A stretch of DNA of 64,000 nucleotides. It comes from Pseudoxanthomonas sp. SE1 (lineage in GTDB: Bacteria > Pseudomonadota > Gammaproteobacteria > Xanthomonadales > Xanthomonadaceae). Both the position numbers and the translations under genes were made by a program. The stretch covers positions 4,021,001-4,085,000 of the forward strand of contig NZ_CP113783.1 of NCBI RefSeq assembly GCF_029542205.1, read 5' to 3'. The notes below the pieces were generated by a model. The model worked only from the letters and a program-made list of their open reading frames with translations. It was not told the DNA's origin and made no database searches. Shown in pieces: positions 9,295 through 18,388 of this stretch (its first letter is position 1; each line of letters starts with the position of its first letter).

Positions 9295-10853
9295 GACGCC
9301 CACCCGTAACGGTGCTGCAGTTCACCCACCAGCGCATCGAACTCGTCTTCGCCGGGCAGCCGCTCCGCATAGGCCGCGTACTGCCAGGTCCTGACGATGC
9401 GCGCGAAGGCATGCCGGTCTTCCGCCTGCGGCATGCGTCGCGATGCACGCAGGCACTCGGCTTCCGTTGCACCTGGCGGCAGCGCGATGTCCGCGCGCTG
9501 GCTCATGCTCTCCACGCTCGCGCGGTAGAGCAGCGCCAGCGCGTGCCGTGGACGTCCCTCGCGCCACAGCGCGCGCGCCGCGGTGGCGATGTCGTCCGGC
9601 AGCGCCTCGGGCAATACCAGTGCATCCGACTGCGGCGCATCCGGCGGCAGCGCGCGCGTGCCGGAGATGCCGCGCATCCACGGCCACCAGTAGCGTGCGG
9701 TCGCCAGCAGGGCGAGCACCAGCACGCCCGCCACCAGCCAGAGCCCCCATTCGCCGATGAACGCCAGCACGTTGCCGAACCCGGACAACCAGGCTTTGTC
9801 GCCGTCGAGCGTGTCGTCGGGGTCTTCTTCTTCCGCCGTGTCGCGACGCTCCCACGACGCCTGCGTGCGCTTGCGATCCAGCAGGGGATCGCGGTACGCC
9901 TCATCGGCGGCCTTGCGGAATGCACGGTCGTCGACGCGCTGGTCGCCGAACACGATGGGGACGGTCGGCGGCGTCGGTTTGGCGGGAGCATCGGCTTGCG
10001 GCGCGGTCGTGGCCGGCGGTGCGCCGTGGCGCTCCTGCGCCTCGGCGATGCCCATGCCTGCCCACAGCACCGCAGCCAACAGTACCGGCGCGACCGCCGC
10101 CAGCCGTGCACGCAGCTTGCGGAACACGATCTCCAGATCCCAGGCCTCGATCTGCGTGCGGCGGTTGAGGTAAAGGCCGAACCCCGCCCCGACGTAGAAC
10201 GGCTCCACCACGCTGATGGCCGCCCATGCCAGCGCATTCCACGCCAGCTTGAGCCACGCCGGCCATTCGATGGCCACCATGCGGAAGGCCGTCTGCATGC
10301 TGTCCGGCAGCAGGTCCTGCGGCAGGTACATGACGACGGCGACCACGCCGCCCATCACCAGCACGGCCTGGAACAGCAGGCAGATCCAGGTCAGCAGGAT
10401 CGCGGTGCCATACGCCTGACCACCGAGGACGCCACGACGCTGGCGCAGGCGATCCCCCTGGACGCCTTCCAGCAGGTCGATGGGCATGTACAGCGAACGC
10501 ACGGGGCTGAAGCGCCGCCAGGTGAGCAGGTGCGGCAGCGTGCGCAGCCCCCAGTGCCGCTGCGCCTGCATTGTCTCGCGCGTACCGGGCGCGTTGCCGA
10601 ACACGGCGCGCGAGATGACATACAGCGGGATGCGGTCGAAGGCCGGCTTCAGCCACCACATCAGCAGCATGGCCAGCCAGAACTGGTCGATCCACCATGC
10701 GCCGAGGTTGAGCAGCGCGAACACGGGCACGGTCAGCCACAGCCAGGGCTTCCAGATCGCACCGGCATGCTGTCGCACCAGTGCCATGCCCAGCTCGACG
10801 GCCTCCCAGTCCGAGCGCGCGCGCAGGCGGACGGTCAGCTGTTCAATCCTCAT
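9291..10853 (-). CDS. DUF4129 domain membrane protein
   Basis: 520 residues. The N-terminal half is membrane embedded (segments near 36-52, 57-70, 150-178, 208-230 and 254-272). A Pro/Ala/Thr-rich stretch (about 275-300) and another membrane segment (about 374-392) come before the C-terminal domain. That domain (roughly 425-515: TAARALWREGRPRHALALLYRASVESM ... RIVRTWQYAAYAERLPGEDEFDALV) matches the DUF4129 pattern. The start at 10853 overlaps the SpoIIM-like gene by 11 bases. DUF4129 genes commonly accompany MoxR/DUF58 genes. Function unknown. Confidence 0.8.
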   Translation of the reverse strand: MRIEQLTVRLRARSDWEAVELGMALVRQHAGAIWKPWLWLTVPVFALLNLGAWWIDQFWLAMLLMWWLKPAFDRIPLYVISRAVFGNAPGTRETMQAQRHWGLRTLPHLLTWRRFSPVRSLYMPIDLLEGVQGDRLRQRRGVLGGQAYGTAILLTWICLLFQAVLVMGGVVAVVMYLPQDLLPDSMQTAFRMVAIEWPAWLKLAWNALAWAAISVVEPFYVGAGFGLYLNRRTQIEAWDLEIVFRKLRARLAAVAPVLLAAVLWAGMGIAEAQERHGAPPATTAPQADAPAKPTPPTVPIVFGDQRVDDRAFRKAADEAYRDPLLDRKRTQASWERRDTAEEEDPDDTLDGDKAWLSGFGNVLAFIGEWGLWLVAGVLVLALLATARYWWPWMRGISGTRALPPDAPQSDALVLPEALPDDIATAARALWREGRPRHALALLYRASVESMSQRADIALPPGATEAECLRASRRMPQAEDRHAFARIVRTWQYAAYAERLPGEDEFDALVGELQHRYGWAS

Positions 10854-11841
10854 CGGCCACCCCGCGTCCGCCGACGCCCAGCCACAGCGCCACCAGCGTC
10901 CACAGCACGCCGGAGACGCTGTACTTCACGGCGGCCGGAATGGATTGCGTCGATGACCAGAAGGCTTCGATGAACGCGGCCACCAGCAGCATGAAGGCCA
11001 CGCCCAGGCACAGCCGCGCGCCCTTGGCGCCAGCGCTGGCAAGCGCATCGACACGCCGCTGCCGTCCCGGTGCCACCAGGCTCAGGCCCAACCGCAGGCC
11101 CGCGCCGCCGGCCAGCACGATGGCGGTCAGTTCGAACGGCGCATGCCCGCAGACGAAACGCCACAGCGGGTCGCCATAGCCGATCTGCTGCAGGTGGCCG
11201 AATACCGTCCCGATGCCCACGCCATTGACGATCAGCACGAACAACGCGCCTACGCCCGCAAGCAGTCCGCCGGCGAAAGTCCTCAGGCCGATGCTGATGT
11301 TGTTCCAGATGTAGTGGCCGAACATCTGCCAGTCGCTGCCGCTCTCGCGGCCCAGCGCGTGGCGCGTGTCGCTGGGGTCGTACATGCGCTCGTACATCGC
11401 CACCTGTTCGGGCGACACGATGCTGTAGACCAGTTCCGGGCGGACCTGCAGCAGCACGAACATCAGCACCAGCGGCACCACGAACACGGCGGCGGCCACC
11501 CACATGCACCCGGCCTCGCTGCGCACCAGGCGCGGGAACTCCGCCAGCAGGAAGCGCACCGCGCGCTGCCAGCGCGGTGGCGCCGTCCTGTACATGACGC
11601 CGTGGCCCTGCTGCATCAGTGCCTGCAGACGGTCCACCACCACCGGGCTGTAGCCGCGCTTGCGCGCCAGCGCCAGTTGCTGGCAGATGCGGCGGTAGCG
11701 TGCCGGCACGTCTTCGTCGGTGAGCACGCCGTTGTTGCGTTGGCGGCGCGCGCTCCGGGCGCTGCCACCACGTGCCTGCAGCCAGGATTCGAAGGCCAGC
11801 CATTCGGGCTGGTGACGGGCGACGAACTGTTCCTGCCTCAT
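10843..11841 (-). CDS. SpoIIM/DUF95 family membrane protein (stage II sporulation protein M-like)
   Basis: 332 residues from ATG 11841 (MRQEQFVARHQPEW), overlapping the RDD gene stop as ATGA; the frame is open further upstream but that part lies inside the RDD gene. It has a basic cytoplasmic N-terminus (~100 residues with LARKRGYSPVVVDRLQALMQQGHG) and then five or six membrane segments. The most telling part is YIWNNISIGLRTFAGGLLAGVG ... VNGVGIG, followed by CGHAPFELTAIVLAGGAGLRLG, the conserved H-x-x-x-E-L pattern of SpoIIM-like proteins. In non-sporulating bacteria this family appears in MoxR operons. Its role there is not established. Confidence 0.85.
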   Translation of the reverse strand: MRQEQFVARHQPEWLAFESWLQARGGSARSARRQRNNGVLTDEDVPARYRRICQQLALARKRGYSPVVVDRLQALMQQGHGVMYRTAPPRWQRAVRFLLAEFPRLVRSEAGCMWVAAAVFVVPLVLMFVLLQVRPELVYSIVSPEQVAMYERMYDPSDTRHALGRESGSDWQMFGHYIWNNISIGLRTFAGGLLAGVGALFVLIVNGVGIGTVFGHLQQIGYGDPLWRFVCGHAPFELTAIVLAGGAGLRLGLSLVAPGRQRRVDALASAGAKGARLCLGVAFMLLVAAFIEAFWSSTQSIPAAVKYSVSGVLWTLVALWLGVGGRGVADED

Positions 11842-12518
11842 CGCCGCCCCAGCAGCCAGTTGGCCATGCCGTACAGGCGCTGCACGCCGGCCTCTCCGCG
11901 CGCGCCGGTGACCGGCTCGGCGAGGTTGGCCAGTTCTTCCTGGCGTGAGGGCGTCAGTTGTGGCGCGCGCTCGCCGAACGCCACGATCGCGCCCTGTTCT
12001 TCCGGCAGCAGGCGCGCCGACGGGACGAACACCGTGTTGACGGGCGCCGGCACGTGTTCGCGCTCGTGGCCGGCATGCACCACCAGCGTACCGGCCACCA
12101 TGTCGCCCAGGCGGCGCGCGTGCGGGTCCGCCAGGCAGGCGACCAGCCCGGCGGCGTAGCCGAACGGCAGCATGTCGACGGTGCGCAGCAGGTTGCGCGT
12201 GATCGCCGCCAGCCAGCCCACCGGCGCGCCATCGGCCGACACCACGCGCAATCCCAACGCCTTCTTGCCGGGCGTCTGCCCGTGCCACACGGATTCCAGC
12301 ACGATGGGATAGGCCCAGAACACAAGGAACAGGCCGATCAGGTACAGCCCTTCACCCACCTTGCCCAGCATGGCCAGCACCATGCCCATGATCATCAGCA
12401 CGCCCAGCCGGATGGCCAGGTCGATGCCCCACGCCAGCGCGCGCGGCACGGGGCCCGCCGCAGGCAGGTGCAGGCCCACGCCCTCGGGCGTGATGACTTC
12501 GCGGTAGGTGTCCAGCAT
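11838..12518 (-). CDS. RDD family membrane protein
   Basis: 226 residues and the likely first gene of the MoxR/DUF58 operon. RDD features are PRALAWGIDLAIRLG (the R and D of the name in the first helix), YPIVLESVWHGQTPGKKALGLRVV, and DPHARRLGDMVAGTLVV with the DxxxRRLGD signature. Three membrane segments lie within about 30-150. The C-terminal ~75 residues are soluble. RDD proteins are small membrane proteins of largely unknown function. Its stop overlaps the next start by ATGA. Confidence 0.85.
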   Translation of the reverse strand: MLDTYREVITPEGVGLHLPAAGPVPRALAWGIDLAIRLGVLMIMGMVLAMLGKVGEGLYLIGLFLVFWAYPIVLESVWHGQTPGKKALGLRVVSADGAPVGWLAAITRNLLRTVDMLPFGYAAGLVACLADPHARRLGDMVAGTLVVHAGHEREHVPAPVNTVFVPSARLLPEEQGAIVAFGERAPQLTPSRQEELANLAEPVTGARGEAGVQRLYGMANWLLGRR

Positions 12519-12679
12519 CAGCCGTTCACCATGGGCGCTGCGCCCTTGGCGGCGTGGTGGCCGCAGCCGGTCCGATGTGGTTGAAGTGGTGTGTTCCGCT
12601 GTCCATGCGCCTGCCCCGTGCCTTGCGACTTTAGCCGGCCGCGTCGCGCTTGCCCAGCCGCACTACACTGCGCGCCATC

Positions 12680-12946
12680 ATGGACACGTCCTTCTCCTGT
12701 CGCCCGGGCTGCGCGGCCTGCTGCACCGCGCCGTCGATCACCTCGCCCATCCCCGGCATGCCGCACGGCAAGCCGGCGGGTGTGGCGTGCGTGCAACTGG
12801 ACGATGCCTTGCGCTGCCGGCTGTTCGGCAGGCCGGAACGGCCCGCGTTCTGCAGCACCCTGAAACCAGGCCCCGACATGTGCGGTGCCAGCCGCGACGA
12901 GGCGCTGGCACTGCTCGCCGCGCTGGAACACGCGACAACGCCCTGA
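12680..12946 (+). CDS. YkgJ-family cysteine cluster protein (zinc/iron-chelating domain)
   Basis: 88 residues from ATG 12680 (MDTSFSCRPGCAACC). The CRPGCAACC cluster near residues 7-15, the later cysteines in CVQLDDALRCRLFG and PAFCSTLKPGPDMCG give the eight-cysteine pattern of the YkgJ metal-binding family. The biological function of these proteins is not known. It lies between two minus-strand genes as a single-gene unit. Confidence 0.85.
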   Translation: MDTSFSCRPGCAACCTAPSITSPIPGMPHGKPAGVACVQLDDALRCRLFGRPERPAFCSTLKPGPDMCGASRDEALALLAALEHATTP

Positions 12947-12959
12947 CACGGGCAAGACG

Positions 12960-13340
12960 TCACGCCACCTGCGTGGAAATCCACCACGTGGTGCCGCCCG
13001 CATCGCGGAAGCCGCCGCGACGGTCGCCGTCGCCCTTTTCCTCCGGCGCCTGCACCGGCTCGGCGCCCACCGCCAACGCACGCGTCCACGTGGCATCGAC
13101 CTTGGGCACATACAGATGCACGTGGCTCGGGATGGCGGGCCAGCCGTCGGCCGCGTCGGCCAGCATCAGCACGGTGTCATCGATCCGGACTTCCGCATGT
13201 CCCAGCCGGCCTTCGCCAACCGGATGCATGCGCAGCGGTTCGGCGTCGAACACGGCGACAAGGAACTCGATGGTGCGTTGCGCGCCGTCGACGACCAGAT
13301 AGGGCGCGACCGACGTATAGCCTTCCGGTTTCCAGGCCAT
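12960..13340 (-). CDS. VOC superfamily protein (PhnB-like glyoxalase fold)
   Basis: 126 residues from ATG 13340, preceded by GGAGGG at good spacing; a start at 13376 would add 12 unconvincing residues. The VOC fold is seen in VAPYLVVDGAQRTIEFLVAVFDAEPLRM, GHAEVRIDDTVLMLADA and the C-terminal RGGFRDAGGTTWWISTQ (compare the DPxGxxW ending of PhnB-like proteins). Substrate unknown. Confidence 0.85.
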   Translation of the reverse strand: MAWKPEGYTSVAPYLVVDGAQRTIEFLVAVFDAEPLRMHPVGEGRLGHAEVRIDDTVLMLADAADGWPAIPSHVHLYVPKVDATWTRALAVGAEPVQAPEEKGDGDRRGGFRDAGGTTWWISTQVA

Positions 13341-13382
13341 GCGGCCCTCCTGCGATGCCGGCGCCGAGTGCGCCAAGCGGCA

Positions 13383-13931
13383 TCATGCCGCAGGCGGTGT
13401 TGGTTGCAGGTAATGGTCCTTGAGCCGCACGTAGTGCGCAGCGGAATAATGCAGGCTCTCGATCTCCTTGTCGGTGAGCTTGCGCGCGAAACGCGCCGGA
13501 TTGCCCAGCCACAGTTCGGCCTCGCCGACCACCTTGCCGGGGCCGAGCACCGCGCCGGCGCCCAGGAAGCCGTACTTCTTCACCGTGGCGCCGTCCAGGA
13601 TGCAGGCACCCATGCCGATCAGGCACAGGTCCTCGATGGTGCAGGCGTGGATGATGGTGCCGTGGCCGATGGTCACGTCCGCGCCGATCAGCGTGGGGTA
13701 CCCGGCCTTGTTGTACGGGCTGTGGTGGCTGACGTGGACGATGGTGCCGTCCTGCACGTTGGTGCGGGCCCCGATGCGGATGAAATTGACGTCACCGCGC
13801 AGGATGCTGCCCGGCCAGACGGACACGTCTTCGGCCAGTTCGACATCGCCGATCACGGTGGCGGCGGGGTCCACGTAGACGCGCGGGCCGAGGACGGGAA
13901 AACGGTCAAGATAGGGGCGCAGGGAGGTCAT
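13383..13931 (-). CDS. Gamma-class carbonic anhydrase-like hexapeptide protein (YrdA/PaaY type)
   Basis: 182 residues forming a left-handed beta-helix of hexapeptide repeats (VDPAATVIGDVELAEDVSVWPG...). The metal-binding histidines of the gamma class are in place: NVQDGTIVH, then IGHGTIIHAC with the HxxxxH spacing. RGD (SILRGDVNFIRIG) is also conserved. Members may hydrate CO2 or be thioesterase-like, and activity cannot be told from sequence. It is transcribed divergently from the ALDH gene with a 50-base gap. Confidence 0.9.
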   Translation of the reverse strand: MTSLRPYLDRFPVLGPRVYVDPAATVIGDVELAEDVSVWPGSILRGDVNFIRIGARTNVQDGTIVHVSHHSPYNKAGYPTLIGADVTIGHGTIIHACTIEDLCLIGMGACILDGATVKKYGFLGAGAVLGPGKVVGEAELWLGNPARFARKLTDKEIESLHYSAAHYVRLKDHYLQPTPPAA

Positions 13932-13981
13932 TCGCGCATTGTAGCGAGCAGGCCCGATGCGGCCGGACTACACTCCGGCGT

Positions 13982-15385
13982 ATGGACATGACCGCCACGC
14001 CCGACCTGAGCGCCACCCTGCAACGCCTGCGCGAGGCATGGCAGGCGAAGAAGCCCGACCTGGCCCAGCGCCGCGACGACCTGCAGCGGCTGCGCGAGGC
14101 GCTGAAGCGGCGGCTGCCGGAAATGGCGGACACCATCGCCGCCGACTTCGGCCATCGCTCGCGCCACGAATCGCTGATCGCCGACGGCATGACCGTGCTC
14201 AACGAGATCGACCACCTGGCGTCGCACCTGCGCGGATGGATGAAGCCGCGCCGCGTGGGCGTGGGCTGGCGGTTCTGGCCGGCGCGCGCGGAAATCCGCC
14301 GCGAGCCGGTCGGCGTGGTGGGCGTGATCTCGCCGTGGAACTACCCGGTCAACCTGGCGCTGATTCCACTGGCCACCGCCATCGCCGCCGGCAACCACGT
14401 CTACCTCAAGCCATCCGAACACACGCCGCATACCACCGCGTTCCTGCGCTCGCTGCTGGCGGAGGTGTTCCCGCTGGAGCGCGTCGCGGTCGCCACGGGG
14501 GGCGCCGACGTGGCCGGCGCCTTCGCCGCACTGCCATTCGACCACCTGGTGTTCACCGGCTCCACCGCCGTGGGCCGCAAGGTGATGGCGGCGGCGGCGG
14601 CCAACCTGACCCCGCTGACGCTGGAACTGGGCGGCAAGTCGCCGGCCATCGTCTGCGACGACTTCCCGCTGGACCAGGCCGCCGCGCGACTGGCGACCGG
14701 CAAGTGGTTCAACGGCGGCCAGACCTGCATCGCACCGGACTACGTGCTGCTGGTGGGTCGAAGCCGCCGCGATGCGCTGGTGCAGGCGCTGCGCGAGCAG
14801 GTCGCCGCGCGCTACGGCAACCTGTCCGATGCCGGCGACTTCACCCGCATCATCAACGACGGGCAGTTCGCGCGGCTGGAAGGCTATCTGGAAGACGCCC
14901 GCGCACGCGGCCACGAGGTGGTCGCGCTGGCACCGGCGCACGACCGCGCGGAGCGGTTGTTCGCGCCTTCCCTGGTGATCGACCCCGGCGACGATGCGAA
15001 GGTGATGCAGGACGAGATCTTCGGCCCCATCCTGCCGATCCGCACGGTCGGTTCCCTGGACGAGGCCATCGCCTACGTCAATGCGCGCGACCGGCCGCTG
15101 GCGCTGTATCCCTTCAGCCACGACCGCAAGCGGGTGGAGAGGATCCTGCACAGCACGCTGGCCGGCGGCATCACCGTCAACGACACCGTGCTGCACTTCG
15201 GCATCAATGCACTGCCGTTCGGCGGCATCGGCCCCAGCGGCATGGGCGCCTATCACGGGCGCGCGGGCTTCGACGCGATGAGCAAGGCACTGCCGGTGCT
15301 GTGGCAGCCGCGCTGGGCCGGCAGCGACCTGCTGAAGCCGCCCTATTCCAAAGTAGCGCGGTTTATCGACTTCATCATTCGCTGA
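13982..15385 (+). CDS. Coniferyl aldehyde dehydrogenase-type ALDH
   Basis: 467 residues, class-3 type aldehyde dehydrogenase without the long N-terminal arm. PWNYP (118-122) starts the NAD site, FTGSTAVGRK (191-200) is the nucleotide loop, ELGGKSP carries the general base Glu215, and GGQTCIAPDY holds catalytic Cys249. The end GGIGPSGMGAYHGRAGFDAMS and the hydrophobic tail ARFIDFIIR fit the coniferyl-aldehyde dehydrogenase subgroup, which oxidises aromatic and long-chain aldehydes. A second ATG at 13988 is an alternative start. The precise substrate is inferred only from the subfamily. Confidence 0.9.
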   Translation: MDMTATPDLSATLQRLREAWQAKKPDLAQRRDDLQRLREALKRRLPEMADTIAADFGHRSRHESLIADGMTVLNEIDHLASHLRGWMKPRRVGVGWRFWPARAEIRREPVGVVGVISPWNYPVNLALIPLATAIAAGNHVYLKPSEHTPHTTAFLRSLLAEVFPLERVAVATGGADVAGAFAALPFDHLVFTGSTAVGRKVMAAAAANLTPLTLELGGKSPAIVCDDFPLDQAAARLATGKWFNGGQTCIAPDYVLLVGRSRRDALVQALREQVAARYGNLSDAGDFTRIINDGQFARLEGYLEDARARGHEVVALAPAHDRAERLFAPSLVIDPGDDAKVMQDEIFGPILPIRTVGSLDEAIAYVNARDRPLALYPFSHDRKRVERILHSTLAGGITVNDTVLHFGINALPFGGIGPSGMGAYHGRAGFDAMSKALPVLWQPRWAGSDLLKPPYSKVARFIDFIIR

Positions 15386-15483
15386 GCCGGTCCGTTCCAT
15401 TGCGGGCGGCGTTGGTCCGCGTCTTCGTCGAGAATCGTCGCTCCCGTTCGTCGAACGGGATGACCTCCTGCTGACGGACCGCC

Positions 15484-17040
15484 ATGTCGACCACCGCCGT
15501 ACCCGCCAAAGCCACCCGCCGCGAATGGATCGGGCTGGCGATCATCGCCCTGCCCTGCATGGTCTACGCGATGGACCTGACCGTGCTGAACCTCGCGCTG
15601 CCGGCGATCAGCGCCGAACTCGACCCCACGGCCAGCCAGTTGCTGTGGATCGTCGACGTGTACGGCTTCCTGGTGGCCGGCTTCCTGATCACGATGGGCA
15701 CGCTGGGTGACCGGATCGGCCGGCGCAAGCTGTTGCTGATCGGCGCGGCGGCGTTCGCGGTGGCCTCGGTGATGGCAGCGTTCTCGCGCAGCGCCGAAAT
15801 GCTGATCGCGATGCGTGCGCTGCTGGGCGTGGCCGGCGCCACGCTGGCGCCGTCGACGATGTCGCTGATCCGCAACATGTTCCATGACGAACACGAACGC
15901 CAGTTCGCGATCGGCGTATGGATCGCGGCGTTCTCGGTCGGCGGTGCCATCGGGCCCTTGGTCGGCGGCCTGCTGTTGCAATGGTGGTGGTGGGGCGCGG
16001 CCTTCCTGGCGGCGGTGCCGGTGATGGTGTTGCTGCTGGTGCTGGGGCCGAAACTGCTGCCGGAATATCGCGATCCCGATGCCGGCAAGCTCGATCCGCT
16101 CAGCATGGTGCAGTCGCTGTTCGCGGTGCTCGCCGTGGTCTACGGCCTGAAGCGGATCGCCGAGTACGGTTCCGATGTCCGCGGCATCGCCGTGCTGCTG
16201 GTCGGCATCGCGCTGGGCGTGCTGTTCGTGCGCCGGCAGAAGCACCTTGCGTACCCGTTCCTCGACGTGACCCTGTTCCGGCGGCCGGCGTTCTCCGCCG
16301 CCATCGTCGCCTACGCGCTGGCTGGCCTGTCGATGATGGGCGTGTACATCTTCATGACCCAGTATCTGCAGCTGGTGCTGGGACTCACGCCGCTCCAGGC
16401 CGGCATCGCGACGGTGCCGTGGTCGTTGTGCTTCACCGTCGGCTCGCTGCTCGCGCCGCGGCTGGCGCGCCATTGGGGTGCGCGACGGGTGATGGTGCGG
16501 GGCCTGCTGTTCGCTGCCCTGGGTTTCGGCATCACCGCACTGGTCGTGCCGCCGTACGGGTTGTGGATCCTGATCGCCGGCATGCTGGCGATGAGCCTGG
16601 GCATGGCACCGGTGTTCACGGTGGGCAACGAACTGATCATCACCACCGCGCCGCCGGAGCGCGCAGGTGCGGCCTCGGCATTGGCGGAAACCAGCGCGGA
16701 GCTCAGTGGCGCGCTGGGCATCGCCGTGCTCGGCAGCGCCGGCATGCTGGCCTACCGGCTGTGGCTGGATCCCGCCCTGCCCGCGACGCTGGGTGACGCG
16801 GATGCGACTCGCGCGTTGTCCACGCTGGGCGGCGCAGTCGCGGTAGCCGGCGAACTGGGAGGCCAGGCCGGGACGCTGGTCGGCGACACCGCACGTGCCG
16901 CGTTCACCGGGGCCATGCGCGCCATCGCATTGTTCGGCATGGCCATGATGTTGCTGGCCGCCTGGATGTCGGCACGGCTGATGCGCGACGGTGAAGGCGC
17001 GGCGCATGCGGCGGTGGCCGACGAGGCCGCCGGCGCCTGA
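15484..17040 (+). CDS. MFS drug-type efflux transporter (DHA2 family, SmvA-like)
   Basis: 518 residues with about 14 membrane helices. The opening helix has the YAMDLTVLNLALPAIS motif of the 14-helix DHA2 (EmrB/QacA/SmvA) group. Motif A is GTLGDRIGRRKLLLIG in loop 2-3 and motif C is FSVGGAIGPLVGGLLL in helix 5. SmvA-like pumps export cationic antiseptics and dyes, but the substrate here is unproven. No MFP or TolC partner gene is adjacent, consistent with an inner-membrane pump acting alone. The 29-base gap to xth suggests possible read-through. Confidence 0.9.
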   Translation: MSTTAVPAKATRREWIGLAIIALPCMVYAMDLTVLNLALPAISAELDPTASQLLWIVDVYGFLVAGFLITMGTLGDRIGRRKLLLIGAAAFAVASVMAAFSRSAEMLIAMRALLGVAGATLAPSTMSLIRNMFHDEHERQFAIGVWIAAFSVGGAIGPLVGGLLLQWWWWGAAFLAAVPVMVLLLVLGPKLLPEYRDPDAGKLDPLSMVQSLFAVLAVVYGLKRIAEYGSDVRGIAVLLVGIALGVLFVRRQKHLAYPFLDVTLFRRPAFSAAIVAYALAGLSMMGVYIFMTQYLQLVLGLTPLQAGIATVPWSLCFTVGSLLAPRLARHWGARRVMVRGLLFAALGFGITALVVPPYGLWILIAGMLAMSLGMAPVFTVGNELIITTAPPERAGAASALAETSAELSGALGIAVLGSAGMLAYRLWLDPALPATLGDADATRALSTLGGAVAVAGELGGQAGTLVGDTARAAFTGAMRAIALFGMAMMLLAAWMSARLMRDGEGAAHAAVADEAAGA

Positions 17041-17068
17041 CCGGCGCACCTGGCTTAGAATCGCCACC

Positions 17069-17839
17069 ATGAAAATCGCCAGCTGGAACGTCAATTCGCT
17101 CAACGTGCGCCTGCCGCACCTCACGCAGTGGCTGGGCGCATTCGCCCCGGATATCGTCGGCCTGCAGGAAACCAAGCTGGAGGACCACCGCTTCCCGGAC
17201 ACCGCGCTGGCCGAGCTCGGCTACCGCAGCGTGTTCGCCGGGCAGAAGACCTACAACGGCGTGGCGCTGCTGGCGCGCGAGGCCATCGGCGACGTGCAGG
17301 TGGGAATTCCCGGTTTCGACGATGAACAGAAGCGCGTGATCGCCGCGACCGTCGGCGACGTGCGCATCGTCAATCTCTACGTGGTCAATGGCCAGGACGT
17401 GGGCACCGACAAGTACGCCTACAAGCTGCGCTGGCTGGACGCGGTGCACGACTGGCTGGCCGCCGAGCTCCAGGCGCATCCGAAACTGGTGGTGATGGGC
17501 GACTTCAACATCGCGCCCGACGACCGCGATGTGTTCGACCCCAAGGTCTGGAACGACGACCACATTCTCACCTCCACCGCCGAGCGCGCCGCCCTGCATC
17601 GGCTCTATGCACTGGGCCTGCACGACGCATTCCGCCTGCACAGCGACGAGGCCAACGTCTACAGCTGGTGGGATTACCGGATGGGCGGACTGCGCCGCAA
17701 CCTCGGCCTGCGCATCGACCTGACCCTGGTGTCCGACGCGCTGCGTGGGCATGCCGTGGAATCCGGCATCGACCGCGAACCGCGGACCTGGGAGCGCCCC
17801 AGCGACCATGCACCCGCGTGGGTACGCCTGGGCGGTTGA
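17069..17839 (+). CDS. xth: Exodeoxyribonuclease III (AP endonuclease)
   Basis: 256 residues from ATG 17069 (MKIASWNVNSLNVRLPHL). The enzyme cleaves at abasic sites and has 3'-5' exonuclease and 3'-phosphatase activity in base excision repair. Catalytic residues are visible: Asn7, Glu34 in LQETK, GDFNIAPDDRDV, the YSWWDYRMGG loop, and the terminal RIDLTLVS ... PSDHAPAWV with the Asp-His pair. It is followed by a strong terminator. Confidence 0.95.
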   Translation: MKIASWNVNSLNVRLPHLTQWLGAFAPDIVGLQETKLEDHRFPDTALAELGYRSVFAGQKTYNGVALLAREAIGDVQVGIPGFDDEQKRVIAATVGDVRIVNLYVVNGQDVGTDKYAYKLRWLDAVHDWLAAELQAHPKLVVMGDFNIAPDDRDVFDPKVWNDDHILTSTAERAALHRLYALGLHDAFRLHSDEANVYSWWDYRMGGLRRNLGLRIDLTLVSDALRGHAVESGIDREPRTWERPSDHAPAWVRLGG

Positions 17840-17871
17840 TCCACGCCTGCTCCGCGGACCCCGGAACGAAC

Positions 17872-17897
17872 AAAGGCCCGGCATTTGCCGGGCCTTT
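17872..17897 (+). terminator. Terminator after xth
   Basis: A perfect 11-bp inverted repeat (AAAGGCCCGGC / GCCGGGCCTTT) around a 4-base loop, 33 bases after the xth stop. The T-run is short. It could also act for the minus-strand GlsB gene, which ends at 17954. Confidence 0.8.
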
Positions 17898-17953
17898 GCA
17901 TTGCCACGGGCCTTGGGTGCGTCTCGAAAGCGCACGCGGCCGCAGCGAAACCG

Positions 17954-18211
17954 TTACCTCGCCCTGCCCCGCGTGAACAGGTTCACGATGAGCAGCAACA
18001 CCACCGCACCGATGAAGGCGGTGATCAGGAAGCCCACCCAGCCACCGCCCAGGCCGAGGCCCAGCGTCGGCAACAGCCAGCCGCCCAGGAAGCCGCCAAT
18101 GATGCCGACCACGACGTTCAGGATGATGCCCTGCGACCCGTCACGCTTCATCACCAGGCTCGCCAGCCAACCGGCGATGCCACCCACGATCAGATAGATG
18201 AGAAAATTCAT
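17954..18211 (-). CDS. GlsB/YeaQ/YmgE family stress-associated membrane protein
   Basis: 85 residues from ATG 18211, preceded by an excellent AGGGAGGA ribosome site. Glycine-rich membrane segments (IYLIVGGIAGWLASLVM, GIILNVVVGIIGGFLGGWLLP, WVGFLITAFIGAVVLLLIVNLF) and the basic end TRGRAR are typical of the transglycosylase-associated GlsB family. Members are induced in general stress responses; their mechanism is unknown. Confidence 0.9.
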   Translation of the reverse strand: MNFLIYLIVGGIAGWLASLVMKRDGSQGIILNVVVGIIGGFLGGWLLPTLGLGLGGGWVGFLITAFIGAVVLLLIVNLFTRGRAR

Positions 18212-18388
18212 TTCGTTGCTTCCTCCCTTGAATGGACAGAACCCCATGGCGCGGGGCACGCTCGAATCTTCAACGCGCGGCGTGAAACCGCCGTTAACTC
18301 ACATGGGGGAAGCGTCCGTGCCCCTGCTACATAACGCCATCGCGGCATGCTTGCACGCCGTGCCGCACCACGCACCGGGCACGGCGGC

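Noticed and set aside
15343..17202. A 619-codon minus-strand frame
   Set aside because: Antisense to the MFS pump, His/Gln-rich low-complexity composition, no family resemblance.
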